The notes beneath the pieces are model-generated. The model was not told the origin of the DNA. It searched no databases and saw only the letters and a program-made list of their open reading frames with translations. Below are positions 43,070 through 51,864 of a stretch of DNA of 64,000 nucleotides, in pieces. The translations under genes were made by a program, and so were the position numbers. Within the stretch, counting starts at the first letter, position 1, and every line of letters starts with the position of its first letter. This DNA is from Bacteroidia bacterium (lineage in GTDB: Bacteria; Bacteroidota; Bacteroidia; AKYH767-A; OLB10), in the NCBI GenBank assembly GCA_016788165.1, contig JAEUTH010000036.1:1-64000 (forward strand). The letters run 5' to 3'.

Positions 43070-44002
43070 TTATAAGGTTTTGCAGTTTATACTATATGCC
43101 AAAGCAACCGTTTGCTGTGGTTCAATTATTAGCAAATCATTTTTATTATTGAATGCATCGGGCCAGCTAGTCATTGGTTCTATAGCTATACTCTTTTTAT
43201 TTGGCGGTGTGTATATTTGAATATATTTAAACGATGGCGATCCGTTTTCCAAAATAATATTTAGTTCAATACCATTATATTCATCGGTAATGGTAATTAC
43301 ATTACTATTCAGTAAAAAACAATAATCAAAGTCGTCTTCAATAAACTTTGCTTGTTTGTATTTATTATATGAGGACGAGCCTATGGGTAATAAATTATCA
43401 TCCAATTCAATTTTATAAACACTGTCGAAATTCAATTTTAAGCGATTAATTGCATCAACATTAAAGAATAGGGGATGCCAGCCCAATATAAAGGGAATGG
43501 TTTCATTATACATATTGGTTATGGCTGTTTTGCAGGTAAGCCTGCCATCTATATGTAAACAATATGTTACGGATAAATTAAACGGATAAGGATAACCTGA
43601 TTCATCTCCTTGATATGAGTAAATAAAAGTTTGCGAAACATATTCGTCAGTTAAATTGCTTTCGCCAATTTCAAAAAGTTTGTTGTACACGAATCCGTGT
43701 ATGGCAAAGTCCTCATCAGGCCAAACTTTGTTTAAGGTATGCAACTTATTGTGGAAGTATTGGGCATGGTTTACCCGATTGGCATACGGAGCAAGCATAA
43801 CGCCTTTAAAGTTTTTATTTATTTCATTGTCTAAAGTAACGGGTGTGCTATACCCATTTATCAGTTCAATGTTTTTTGGTATCCACCTAAACCGGTTTAA
43901 AGTACAACCCACATTTAAAATGGTAGCCTGGCATACATCTTTTAATTCTAAGCTCACGCTTGTATAATTTCCAAAAGGCACTTTGCTGATTTGAAATAGC
44001 AT
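43070..44002 (-). CDS. Aldose 1-epimerase family protein
   Basis: A 310-residue GalM-fold protein. Sugar-binding and catalytic regions are recognisable: GVMLAPYANRV with the conserved NR, DFAIHGFVYNKLFE (His), FILGWHPLFFN (catalytic His) and the glutamate in IAIEPMTSWPDAFN. It interconverts alpha and beta anomers of a hexose. No signal peptide is present. It lies 28 bp after the sugar kinase gene and ends a three-gene minus-strand operon, so it likely delivers the right anomer of an imported sugar to that kinase. Confidence 0.9.
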   Translation of the reverse strand: MLFQISKVPFGNYTSVSLELKDVCQATILNVGCTLNRFRWIPKNIELINGYSTPVTLDNEINKNFKGVMLAPYANRVNHAQYFHNKLHTLNKVWPDEDFAIHGFVYNKLFEIGESNLTDEYVSQTFIYSYQGDESGYPYPFNLSVTYCLHIDGRLTCKTAITNMYNETIPFILGWHPLFFNVDAINRLKLNFDSVYKIELDDNLLPIGSSSYNKYKQAKFIEDDFDYCFLLNSNVITITDEYNGIELNIILENGSPSFKYIQIYTPPNKKSIAIEPMTSWPDAFNNKNDLLIIEPQQTVALAYSINCKTL

Positions 44003-44030
44003 GAATGGTTATTTTATATTTTAATAAATC

Positions 44031-45077
44031 CTAAGCGTTTAAAATATCATTTAGTTGGGGCTTATGCTCATAGTAACATTGTAGCAACTGCATCTGATTA
44101 ATTGCCCTGCTTAAATTATGCAATGGATAATTTATTTTAAAGTAACGGTTATTATTTAAATAGTCTGTAATAAAACGCAAGCCAATCATATAAATTAAAA
44201 TGGGCCCTGCATATTGAGCTGCGTTTTGTTCATTTTGTGTTAGCGAATTTTGCAATCCATCTTTATAACCATGCCACAAAGCCTTAAAATACTCTGGGTT
44301 CATACTTACCGGTGCACTATTATCGCTCTCTTCTGTTGTTGTACTCACATAAGTTCTAATCATATCACCTAAATCATTAAAGAAATAACCGGGCATCAAG
44401 GTGTCTAAATCAACTACGGTAATTGCATCATTTGTTTTTTCATGAAAAAGCACGTTGCTAATTTTAGTGTCATTATGCATTATGCGAATAGGGAGGTAGT
44501 TATCTGAAGTTATTTTGTAGTAAGCGTTTAGTAGCGCTGATTGTGATTTATAAAATTCAATAACAGTTTTACATTCATTGTTAGGTTTTGATTGTTTTAG
44601 CGCCTGTAAAAATTGATTGTATCGAAATTCTAAGTTGTGAAAGTTGGGTATAGTATGTTTTATTTTATTGATTTCGATGCCACTAAGGTGATATGTAAGT
44701 TTACCGAACTGATTTGCTGCCTGATATGCTTGTGATGCATAAACAACTTTGGTATTAGAAAACGAGTTTTTTTCGAAATCAAATAAACGCCAATAACTAT
44801 TTTCTGATATGAAAAAAGGTTGCTTGTTATGGGTTAACTTCTGAATAATTAATTTTATGGGAGCCTTGTTTTGTATTAAATATTGATTTGCCTCATATAC
44901 ATTTTGATACACTTCTGATGGATTTTTAAAAACATGCTGATTAAATTGTTGTAATATAAATTGAGGTTGCTTACCTACAATATATGTATGATGTATTAGG
45001 CCTGTACCGAATGGTGATACCTCTAATTGGTTATTAATACCATATGCACTTAATATTGATTGAAAATTTAAAGCCAT
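44031..45077 (-). CDS. APH-fold sugar kinase, N-acetylhexosamine 1-kinase-like
   Basis: A 348-residue aminoglycoside-phosphotransferase-fold kinase. The nucleotide loop is GTGLIHHTYIV (24-34), the catalytic segment is MHNDTKISNVLF (200-211) with D203, and metal binding is VVDLDTLMPG (221-230). APH-fold kinases of this kind include NahK, which makes GlcNAc-1-P or GalNAc-1-P. A nucleotidyltransferase gene overlaps its start by 10 bp. That pairing is the expected one for salvage of a free sugar to a nucleotide sugar. Substrate assignment is inference from context. Confidence 0.85.
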   Translation of the reverse strand: MALNFQSILSAYGINNQLEVSPFGTGLIHHTYIVGKQPQFILQQFNQHVFKNPSEVYQNVYEANQYLIQNKAPIKLIIQKLTHNKQPFFISENSYWRLFDFEKNSFSNTKVVYASQAYQAANQFGKLTYHLSGIEINKIKHTIPNFHNLEFRYNQFLQALKQSKPNNECKTVIEFYKSQSALLNAYYKITSDNYLPIRIMHNDTKISNVLFHEKTNDAITVVDLDTLMPGYFFNDLGDMIRTYVSTTTEESDNSAPVSMNPEYFKALWHGYKDGLQNSLTQNEQNAAQYAGPILIYMIGLRFITDYLNNNRYFKINYPLHNLSRAINQMQLLQCYYEHKPQLNDILNA

Positions 45078-45922
45078 AATTTTTGCGGATATTTTTCCTG
45101 TTTTACCAAATCAATAATTTGTTGTTGTAGGGATATTAAATCGGTTGCGTACGTTAACCCCAAACAGGTTTCATCAGTTAGCAATGCTTTAAACATAAAT
45201 TTATTTTGACAATAAGATACAAAGTCTGGTAAGAGAAATTCGTTTACCGGATTTTTTAAAAACATATCGAATCTATTTAGTAAAAGTGGAATTGATTCAT
45301 CCGGAAAGCCCCATAAATTCATGCTTACAGGTGTGTTGTCAGGTACTGCCATTGCCGTACTATCTTTAATAACGCCACTTTCAAAATGATAACTTTGTTC
45401 GGTAACATTTTTTAATTCGCCATTAACTACCGTGCATTTTGCCCTGTTTACACTACCTTGTTTCGACATGGTTTTTTCTAACGCATACAGCACAGCAATC
45501 CCTGCATCGTTACCAAATAATCCATCGTGTAATAATTGCAAAGCTTGTAATCCATAAAGGTCATCGGCATTAAGCACACCAAATTTTTTTTCTGTTAAAT
45601 GGCAAGCACAAAGTATTGCATAAGCAGTTCCTTTAACTGCTGTATTAGCTACAATGTGTGGTTTTAAAATTTGAGGTTGGTTATCTTGCAAAACAAAATC
45701 AATAGCACATGATAGGGGCAGTTTACCTGAATACCAATGTTGCTTAAAGGCTGTTTCTATTGTTTCATTTATTACAAAAATGAAGTGATTAAACCCTGCT
45801 TTAATTGCTGCATAAATTGTAAAGTCGAGTATGGTATAACTTTCGAAAACTAAGGCTAACTGTTTGGGCCCGCCAAAACGCTGACCTTTACCTGCTGCTA
45901 AAATGATAAGACTTTTTTTCAT
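45068..45922 (-). CDS. Sugar nucleotidyltransferase
   Basis: A 284-residue GT-A-like nucleotidyltransferase. The signature LAAGKGQRFGGPKQL lies at 8-22 and the metal-binding aspartates are in GVLNADDLYG. The rest contains TPVSMNLWGFPDE, seen in Bacteroidota sugar-1-phosphate nucleotidyltransferases that sit next to APH-type kinases. It should convert the kinase product to an NDP-sugar, probably UDP-HexNAc. It is the first gene of the operon and faces the sugar transporter gene across a 127-bp divergent promoter region. Confidence 0.88.
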   Translation of the reverse strand: MKKSLIILAAGKGQRFGGPKQLALVFESYTILDFTIYAAIKAGFNHFIFVINETIETAFKQHWYSGKLPLSCAIDFVLQDNQPQILKPHIVANTAVKGTAYAILCACHLTEKKFGVLNADDLYGLQALQLLHDGLFGNDAGIAVLYALEKTMSKQGSVNRAKCTVVNGELKNVTEQSYHFESGVIKDSTAMAVPDNTPVSMNLWGFPDESIPLLLNRFDMFLKNPVNEFLLPDFVSYCQNKFMFKALLTDETCLGLTYATDLISLQQQIIDLVKQEKYPQKLWL

Positions 45923-46049
45923 GCTGTTTTATTAATCAGGAGCTAAACAAAATGTGCTGAAATATGCATTAATATTACTCATATGAAAACATTAAAGTAT
46001 TATTGGCGGCTTTTTAAATTTACACTTACGGTATTTTAATACACCTAAA

Positions 46050-47306
46050 ATGAATCATAACAGAAACAACCATTTGCCTATAATTATTATGGGTGCATTT
46101 TTTTTCATTTTCGGATTTGCTACCTGGCTCAACGGTACATTAATACCCTATTTAAAAATTGCCTGTGAGCTTAGCAATTTTCAATCGTATTTTGTTGCAA
46201 CAGCCTTTTACATATCCTACTTTGTAATGGCATTACCGGCAGCCTGGGTTTTAAAACGTACCGGATTAAAAAACGGAATGATGGTAGGTTTATTGGTTAT
46301 GGCTTGTGGTGCATTTATATTTATACCTGCAGCATACACGCGTACATATCCGCTCTTTTTAACAGGCTTGTTTGTAATTGGCACAGGCTTATCACTGTTA
46401 CAAACAGCTTCAAATCCTTACGTTACAATTTTAGGCCCTATCGAAAGTGCAGCCAAGCGGATTAGTATTATGGGAATTTGCAATAAAGTAGCAGGTACTT
46501 TGGCACCCATTATTTTAAGTGCTATCATTTTAAGCGATGCTGATTTGATAACCAACTCATTAACTACAATGAGCGAAACAGACAAAGGCCCATTTTTAGA
46601 TGCCTTGGCAGCACGTGTAGTTAAACCTTATACCATTATGGGTTTCCTATTGATGGCTTTGGCAGTAATGGTTCAATTTTCTAGTTTACCAAAGTTAAAT
46701 TACGAAACAGCCGATTATGATAAATCGGCCACAGATAAAAGAACATCGGTGTTTCAGTTCCCACATTTAATTTATGGTGTAATTGCTTTGTTTCTTTACG
46801 TTGGCGTTGAAGTAATGGCAGGCGATACCATAAGTAATTTTGGTACCGATCAAGGCATTCCGTTATCTCAATCAAAAAACTTTACTGCTTTTACCTTAAG
46901 TGCAATGATTATTGGTTACATCATCGGCATTCTTACCATACCTAAATATATTACGCAACAAAGTGCATTGGCAATATCAGCCTTTATTGGTGTAGTATTT
47001 ACTTTGGGTGCATTGTTTACATCGGGTTACACTGCAGTATTATGTATTGCATTGTTAGGTTTAGCAAATGCCATTATGTGGCCTGCAATATGGCCTTTGG
47101 CTATACATGGTACAGGTAAATTTATTGAAACTGCATCAGCCTTGCTTATAATGGCTATTGCAGGCGGTGCAACATTGCCATTATTGTATGGCTGGCTTGC
47201 CGATTTGCCAGATTTTGGAACACAAAAAAGTTATATTATCATGTTGCCATGTTATGCATTTATAGCCTGGTATGCTTTGCGTGGTTATAAGAAACAAAGC
47301 TATTAG
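46050..47306 (+). CDS. Sugar:H+ symporter of the FucP/NagP (MFS) family
   Basis: A 418-residue protein with 12 predicted helices. FFFIFGFATWLNGTLIPYL, IGTGLSLLQTASNPYVTILG and the central GPIESAAKRISIMGICNKV are hallmarks of the FHS family (FucP, GluP, NagP). ANAIMWPAIWPLAIHG in helix 10 is typical of HexNAc or glucose/galactose members. It imports a monosaccharide through the inner membrane. The divergently encoded kinase and nucleotidyltransferase and the GH109-like enzyme downstream suggest GalNAc or GlcNAc. Confidence 0.93.
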   Translation: MNHNRNNHLPIIIMGAFFFIFGFATWLNGTLIPYLKIACELSNFQSYFVATAFYISYFVMALPAAWVLKRTGLKNGMMVGLLVMACGAFIFIPAAYTRTYPLFLTGLFVIGTGLSLLQTASNPYVTILGPIESAAKRISIMGICNKVAGTLAPIILSAIILSDADLITNSLTTMSETDKGPFLDALAARVVKPYTIMGFLLMALAVMVQFSSLPKLNYETADYDKSATDKRTSVFQFPHLIYGVIALFLYVGVEVMAGDTISNFGTDQGIPLSQSKNFTAFTLSAMIIGYIIGILTIPKYITQQSALAISAFIGVVFTLGALFTSGYTAVLCIALLGLANAIMWPAIWPLAIHGTGKFIETASALLIMAIAGGATLPLLYGWLADLPDFGTQKSYIIMLPCYAFIAWYALRGYKKQSY

Positions 47307-47337
47307 CATTTGTAACAGTTACTAAATATGTGATGCC

Positions 47338-48030
47338 ATGCAGCGTTGTAAAAATATTTTCAAATGGCTGTTAATTATTTTAGGCTGCCAACAAATGGCT
47401 ATGGTATTACTTGCATTTACATCGTTACCATATTTTGCTTATACCCAATTAGCCACCAATTTGTTGGCTAAAAAATTTTACCCGCATTATATTATTTTTA
47501 TGGGTGGTAGTGGTATGCCCAGTGGCGATAATTTAATGAGGTTATATGAAACCACAACGCAGGCAAAACGTTTTATAAATGCAACGGTTGTGTTGGTGCA
47601 TCCTGATTCCGGTAAAGTTATGGAGGCAATGGTTGATGTGCTTTTAAATAATCAAATAAACGAAAACAGAATTCTAAAATTTGCAATGGGTACCAATACA
47701 GTAACGCAAGTACAGTCGCTGTCGGCTACACATCCCGAATGGTTGCAACAAAATGTTTTATTCATTACCTCGCCCGAATGTGTGAAAAGAACCTTATACA
47801 CCTTTAACAAAGCAGGGTTTAAAAACATAGATGCTATGCCTGCATTCGAAAATGCTATGTATAGCACATTAACATACGAGCATAAGGCAGCCGGTGGTAG
47901 TACCTGGTTGCCCGATGTATCGGGCCGCTTAGATGTACGTTACAACTTTTGGAATTATTATAAGTTACAGATTACTTGTTTGCGCGAGTATGTTGCCTTG
48001 CTTTATTATAAACTTAATGGCTGGATTTAA
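47338..48030 (+). CDS. YdcF/ElyC/SanA-family (DUF218) membrane-anchored protein
   Basis: A 230-residue protein with one N-terminal membrane helix (residues about 10-32) and a periplasmic DUF218 domain. IIFMGGSGMPSGDNLMRLYE holds the conserved GG and SG elements, and VLFITSPECVKRTLYTFNKAGF matches the conserved helix of the family. Members are tied to envelope barrier function and cell-wall intermediates, without a settled activity. It lies 31 bp after the transporter gene. A link to sugar uptake is not established. Confidence 0.85.
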   Translation: MQRCKNIFKWLLIILGCQQMAMVLLAFTSLPYFAYTQLATNLLAKKFYPHYIIFMGGSGMPSGDNLMRLYETTTQAKRFINATVVLVHPDSGKVMEAMVDVLLNNQINENRILKFAMGTNTVTQVQSLSATHPEWLQQNVLFITSPECVKRTLYTFNKAGFKNIDAMPAFENAMYSTLTYEHKAAGGSTWLPDVSGRLDVRYNFWNYYKLQITCLREYVALLYYKLNGWI

Positions 48031-48062
48031 TAAACTATTGCTAATAGCGTATAGGGCTTAGG

Positions 48063-49427
48063 TTAATATGAGTCGTCAAGCGCAAATTTGTTTTTTCTGT
48101 TAACCCATTGGCCGTTTGTAAAGTCAGGGAAATCAACCAATTGGCCGCCCATTGCTATCGATTTTTCGCTCAATGGCGTTATTGCGCTCCAGGTAACGGC
48201 ATCATAAACATCTAAAGGTGTTTGTGTTTGTCTTTTTACGGATTCAACAAAGGCATGCAGCACAAAAAAATCCATACCGCCATGGCCTGCACCCGTTGCA
48301 TCAGCCCCATATTTTTTCCAAAGAGGATGGTCATTGTTTTCTAAATACGGTTTGGCCGGTTCCCAGCGATGTGCTTGTGGTGATGTGCCTTCCAAATAAA
48401 TGCTATTGTTTAAATCCATCCAAATACCCTTTGCACCCTGCACCCTAAAGCCTAACGAGTAGGGGCGAGGTAAAGACGTATCATGTGTTAACAGGATGGT
48501 TTCTTCATTAGCGCATTTTATCATGGTAGTTACCACATCGCCCAGTTTAAAATTTACTTTGGCATTGGGATGTTGTTCTCCGGCTTTATCAACAATGTAA
48601 TTATGTAAGCCACGAGCTTTACTTGCAAATGATGTAAGCGAAACAAACCTGTTACCCCTGTTTATATTAATCATCATAGCCAATGGGCCAATACCATGCG
48701 TTGGATATAAATCGCCATTTCGAAGTACACTATGTGCAGTGCGCCACTGTGCTTCCGAAAAACCGGTTGCTCCAAATTGAACACCGCCACCATAGGGTTG
48801 TTTACCATCATTAAATTTCACCTCACGCAAATCGTGTTGGTAACCACCCTGGAGGTGAATAATTTCGCCAAACATATTTTTACGTACCATTTGTAGTACA
48901 GCCAATACATCGCGTCTGTAGCAAACGTTTTCTAACATCATAAGTGGCTTACCTGTTACTTCCGATGTTTTTACCAACTCATGCATTTCGTTAATGGTAA
49001 TACCGGTTATTACTTCACAACCAACGTACTTGCCTGCCTGCATGGCTTCCATACACATGGTGTAATGCCACTCCCACGGTGTTGATATAATTACCGCATC
49101 TATTTCTTTTATTTTAAGCAGATCGCGATATGCATACGGATTATCTTTAAACTGCTTGGGCAGTGTTTTATTAGCTTTTTTAAACATATCAATGCTTGTA
49201 TCCAGCATCACTTGTTGTATATCACAAATAGCAACCACCTCAACATCGGTTCGTTTTAATGCCAGTTCTAAGTGATTTTGTCCGCGTAAGCCTACACCAA
49301 TAAAACCTATTTTTATTTTTTCTTTTTGCTGCGGTGTTGCCCAGGCGTAGGGTAATAGTGTTAGGCCTAAACCTGCTGTTGCACCGGTTCTTATAAAGTT
49401 GCGTCTGTTGTATTTGCTATGTGTCAT
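48063..49427 (-). CDS. GH109-type alpha-N-acetylgalactosaminidase-like protein with Tat signal
   Basis: A 454-residue protein with the twin-arginine leader YNRRNFIRTGATAGLGLTLL. NAD binding follows in IGFIGVGLRGQNHLELAL and AICD. Blocks shared with GH109 enzymes are ISTPWEWHYTM, MMLENVCYRRDVL, LYPTHGIGPLAMMININRGN, LTHDTSLPRPYS, NDHPLWKKYG and GHGGMDF. GH109 enzymes use tightly bound NAD+ in an oxidation-elimination mechanism to release alpha-linked GalNAc. Export by Tat as a folded, cofactor-loaded protein fits. It converges with the YdcF gene in a region of sugar salvage genes. Confidence 0.9.
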   Translation of the reverse strand: MTHSKYNRRNFIRTGATAGLGLTLLPYAWATPQQKEKIKIGFIGVGLRGQNHLELALKRTDVEVVAICDIQQVMLDTSIDMFKKANKTLPKQFKDNPYAYRDLLKIKEIDAVIISTPWEWHYTMCMEAMQAGKYVGCEVITGITINEMHELVKTSEVTGKPLMMLENVCYRRDVLAVLQMVRKNMFGEIIHLQGGYQHDLREVKFNDGKQPYGGGVQFGATGFSEAQWRTAHSVLRNGDLYPTHGIGPLAMMININRGNRFVSLTSFASKARGLHNYIVDKAGEQHPNAKVNFKLGDVVTTMIKCANEETILLTHDTSLPRPYSLGFRVQGAKGIWMDLNNSIYLEGTSPQAHRWEPAKPYLENNDHPLWKKYGADATGAGHGGMDFFVLHAFVESVKRQTQTPLDVYDAVTWSAITPLSEKSIAMGGQLVDFPDFTNGQWVNRKNKFALDDSY

Positions 49428-49503
49428 GGCTTTTGCATAATTAATTATTAAGGGTGTGTAAATATAACTTGATGATGCAATTTGTATAACTATATGTTTT
49501 TGG

Positions 49504-49717
49504 TACTATAAAGTGTAATTATAGGTCGCTGATACTATAAAGTACAATTATAGGTCGCTGATACTATAAAGTGCAATTATAGGTCGCTGGTACTATAAAG
49601 TGCAATTATAGGTCGCTGATACTATAAAGTGTAATTATAGGTCGCTGGTACTATAAAATGTAATTATAGGTCGCTGATACTATAAAGTACAATTATAGGT
49701 CGCTGATACTATAATTA
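49504..49717. repeat. Seven tandem 29-bp hairpin-forming repeats
   Basis: Units start at 49504, 49533, 49562, 49591, 49620, 49649 and 49678, exactly 29 bp apart, with a partial eighth at 49707. Each holds the inverted repeat CTATAA-N7-TTATAG followed by GTCGCTG and A or G. Differences between units are only transitions, in the loop (AGTGTAA, AGTACAA, AGTGCAA, AATGTAA) and at the unit end. There are no spacers. It occupies most of the 347-bp gap between the GH109 gene and the DUF3307 gene. Confidence 0.95.
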
Positions 49718-49774
49718 TTAATTGAAGTTTGTGGCTATTGTTTGAATAAAAGTAGCCAGTGCGTTAATTGGATA

Positions 49775-50515
49775 TTATAATTGAATTAACTTGTTGGCAA
49801 TCAGCCCTGTAAAAATTGACAATGCATAGCTGATAAGTGTGCCAACCAATACATACTCGGTTTCTTTACGGGCAAAACTTTCGTCTTTGTTATTAAAGCG
49901 TAAAATTGATTTTGCTGCAATTAGAAAACCAATAGCCGCAAACTGATTAGCCAAAACAAATGTGAGAATGAGCAGACGTTCAAAAATACCAATCCATTTG
50001 CCGGCATCAGCTAAAGTATCGTTGCTTTGATTTTGGATTTGTTGCAATTGTTCTTTAAATGGCTTAACCAAAGCGCCAATGCAGTAACCCATCGGAAATG
50101 TAACAAGCAAGTAGGCAACGGCATAAACCCAAAAAGTGTTTGGCATAGCCATTATTTCATTTGTATGTATAATATCAGTGGTGGTAGTGCTGTATTGCCA
50201 GGCACAGCCTAACAACACAAACCAGTGCAGCATTTGGTCAATAAAAAAGTATATAAATAGTGGCTTGCAGTAGCTCTTGCCAATGTCAATTAGGGTATGG
50301 GTTACAAATACAATTAAAGGTATTTGCCAATTTTGCCATAATGCACTAAATAAGTAAGCAAAAAGCGCTGTTATTAATGTATGGAGGTATAAGGATGGCG
50401 CTTTGTAATGCAATGTATTACGTTGCATTATCCAATTATCTTTTTGCAGTATAAAATCGGTGATTAGATGTGCAGAAAGTAGTTTTAAAAATAACAGAAG
50501 TGTATCATTATACAT
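49775..50515 (-). CDS. DUF3307 membrane protein
   Basis: A 246-residue protein with about six hydrophobic segments. The N-terminal LLSAHLITDFILQKDNWIMQ, HTLITALFAYLF and FVTHTLIDIGKSYCKP with ligand-like His/Asp residues are the DUF3307 signature. The last half has longer helices and a soluble segment (about 136-165). Genes of this family usually lie next to SatD-family genes, as here with a 1-bp overlap of stop and start. Function is not known. Confidence 0.88.
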   Translation of the reverse strand: MYNDTLLLFLKLLSAHLITDFILQKDNWIMQRNTLHYKAPSLYLHTLITALFAYLFSALWQNWQIPLIVFVTHTLIDIGKSYCKPLFIYFFIDQMLHWFVLLGCAWQYSTTTTDIIHTNEIMAMPNTFWVYAVAYLLVTFPMGYCIGALVKPFKEQLQQIQNQSNDTLADAGKWIGIFERLLILTFVLANQFAAIGFLIAAKSILRFNNKDESFARKETEYVLVGTLISYALSIFTGLIANKLIQL

Positions 50516-51201
50516 TATGCTGCCGAAAATTTAAGTGTTTCATAATATTCAATAAATGGCGCAACAGCATACCAGCCCGATATTTTTAAACGCTGATGAA
50601 TGGATGGTTGTGATATTTTTAATTTTTGCGACAACTGCTGCTGATTATAATTATGAATCAGTATTTCGAAAATAGCTTCACATTGCTGTTCAGTCCATTT
50701 GTTTACTATAAAATCGAGCAATGTGAATTGTAATTGAAATACTTCACTTAAAGCTTTATCGGGGACACCTACCATTATTCGTTTGCCACTGCTTTTCATG
50801 GTATCAACCAACATACCTGATAGTTGAAAAGCTTCACCATCCGACTCAATTACTTTATTGGCTTTGTAGTTGATATTACCAATACCAATTCCAATTCGTG
50901 TGTCGGTTAATTGATGTGGTTTTTTTAAATTGGATTTTATTTTAGTATGAGCCGTTATCTTTTGCTTCATCAAGCAGGTACGGATAATTAATGCAACGCG
51001 TAATGCCAAAGCCGGGTTGCGCAAAACACCTTGAAAGCTGTCGCCTCTAAAAATTTCGAACCCTTTCTCAAATGAAATATCTTTTCTTTTTTGAAGCATT
51101 AAAAAGCATGCTTTTAAGACTTCCATTGTTTGTTTCTTTTGAACAGGCGACAACAAACGTGAGCCTATTATATCACCGGTAATTACTGCATGGTATGCCA
51201 T
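50515..51201 (-). CDS. SatD-family protein with C-terminal helix-turn-helix
   Basis: A 228-residue protein starting MAYHAVITGDIIGSR, the SatD signature, followed by FRGDSFQGVLRNP and IGIGNINYKANKVIESDGEAF. The last 60 residues contain a helix-turn-helix (NQQQLSQKLKISQPSIHQRL). The ATG at 51201 is preferred over an upstream in-frame TTG at 51225 because it starts directly at the conserved block. A 26-bp palindrome lies 33 bp upstream. Autoregulation through the C-terminal DNA-binding part is likely but inferred. Confidence 0.88.
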   Translation of the reverse strand: MAYHAVITGDIIGSRLLSPVQKKQTMEVLKACFLMLQKRKDISFEKGFEIFRGDSFQGVLRNPALALRVALIIRTCLMKQKITAHTKIKSNLKKPHQLTDTRIGIGIGNINYKANKVIESDGEAFQLSGMLVDTMKSSGKRIMVGVPDKALSEVFQLQFTLLDFIVNKWTEQQCEAIFEILIHNYNQQQLSQKLKISQPSIHQRLKISGWYAVAPFIEYYETLKFSAA

Positions 51202-51222
51202 AGAGTTTTTTTTGAACGTGGT

Positions 51223-51259
51223 CAAATATAAGCAAATATAGGTCTATAGACCTATATTT
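51223..51259 (-). promoter_or_regulatory. Perfect 26-bp palindrome with two -7-like boxes upstream of satD
   Basis: Positions 51234-51259 are a perfect palindrome with half-site AAATATAGGTCTA. On the minus strand its end forms TATATTTG (51233-51240), and a second TATATTTG lies at 51223-51230; both fit the Bacteroidota -7 consensus TAnnTTTG. The protein encoded downstream carries a helix-turn-helix, so this is a strong operator candidate for the satD-DUF3307 operon. Confidence 0.7.
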
Positions 51260-51591
51260 ATAGCTTTATTATGTATAATATTGGTTGGCGAGCAAATGTT
51301 TCAGCACATGTAGTGGTGTTTGTATTATGATTGCTCATTGTTCGTTTATGGTATTGGTTATTTTAGTTTTGATAATTTTGTTGTCATCAGTATAATAGAC
51401 GAAGCAGCCGGAATTTTGCCTTTTAAAATATCCATTTGTATGGCATCGCCAGATTTAAAACAATGCCAAGTGCATTATACGCTATTGTTTTAAAAACACA
51501 TCAATAGCCGAAGTACGGTTTTCATAATGCTTAAATTTAAAGTAAAATGATAACGATACTAAATTCAAAGCAGAGATTGAGCTAAAATAAA
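51260..51591. other. Intergenic region without recognised gene
   Basis: This 330-bp stretch between the satD palindrome and the tRNA terminator contains no reading frame of note, no clear hairpin with a T-run and no repeat that I could identify. Confidence 0.4.
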
Positions 51592-51619
51592 AAAGCGAAC
51601 CCTATTCAGGATTCGCTTT
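51592..51619 (-). terminator. Intrinsic terminator of the tRNA-Arg gene
   Basis: Arms AAAGCGAA (51592-51599) and TTCGCTTT (51612-51619), followed on the minus strand by further T residues. It lies directly after the 3' end of the tRNA at 51621. Confidence 0.85.
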
Positions 51620-51620
51620 G

Positions 51621-51694
51621 TGGTCGCGGAGGGATTCAAACCCCCAACCTTCTGATCCGTAGTCAGATGCTCTATTCAGTTAAGCTACGCAACC
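51621..51694 (-). tRNA. tRNA-Arg (anticodon ACG)
   Basis: Read on the minus strand, the 74-nt molecule has acceptor stem GGTTGCG/CGCGACC, the D-loop AGCTTAACTGAATAGAGC, anticodon stem CTGA/TCAG enclosing CTACGGA (anticodon ACG), and a T-arm with GGTTTGAATCCC, followed by discriminator A. CCA is not encoded, as is common in this phylum. The D and T arms and a terminator directly downstream make the call firm. Confidence 0.95.
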
Positions 51695-51864
51695 GGATTA
51701 GCCTTTGGTAAGGCGGGCGCAAATGTAGAAAAAGATTTTAAAAATAAAATTGCACTAATTAATTCGACTATAAAACACTGTTAATATATGTTGGCATTAG
51801 TTTGTGTGTAAATCTAAGCCATAACCTATCGTTAGCCCTTTGCTTTTTTATAGTTTCGGCCGCT

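Noticed and set aside
49504-49717. CRISPR array
   Set aside because: The 29-bp units are contiguous, with no unique spacers and no cas genes in the window; it is a simple tandem repeat.
51802-51864. N-terminal extension of the GH3-beta-lactamase protein
   Set aside because: It needs a TTG start and places a second hydrophobic stretch before a normal signal peptide beginning at 51865.
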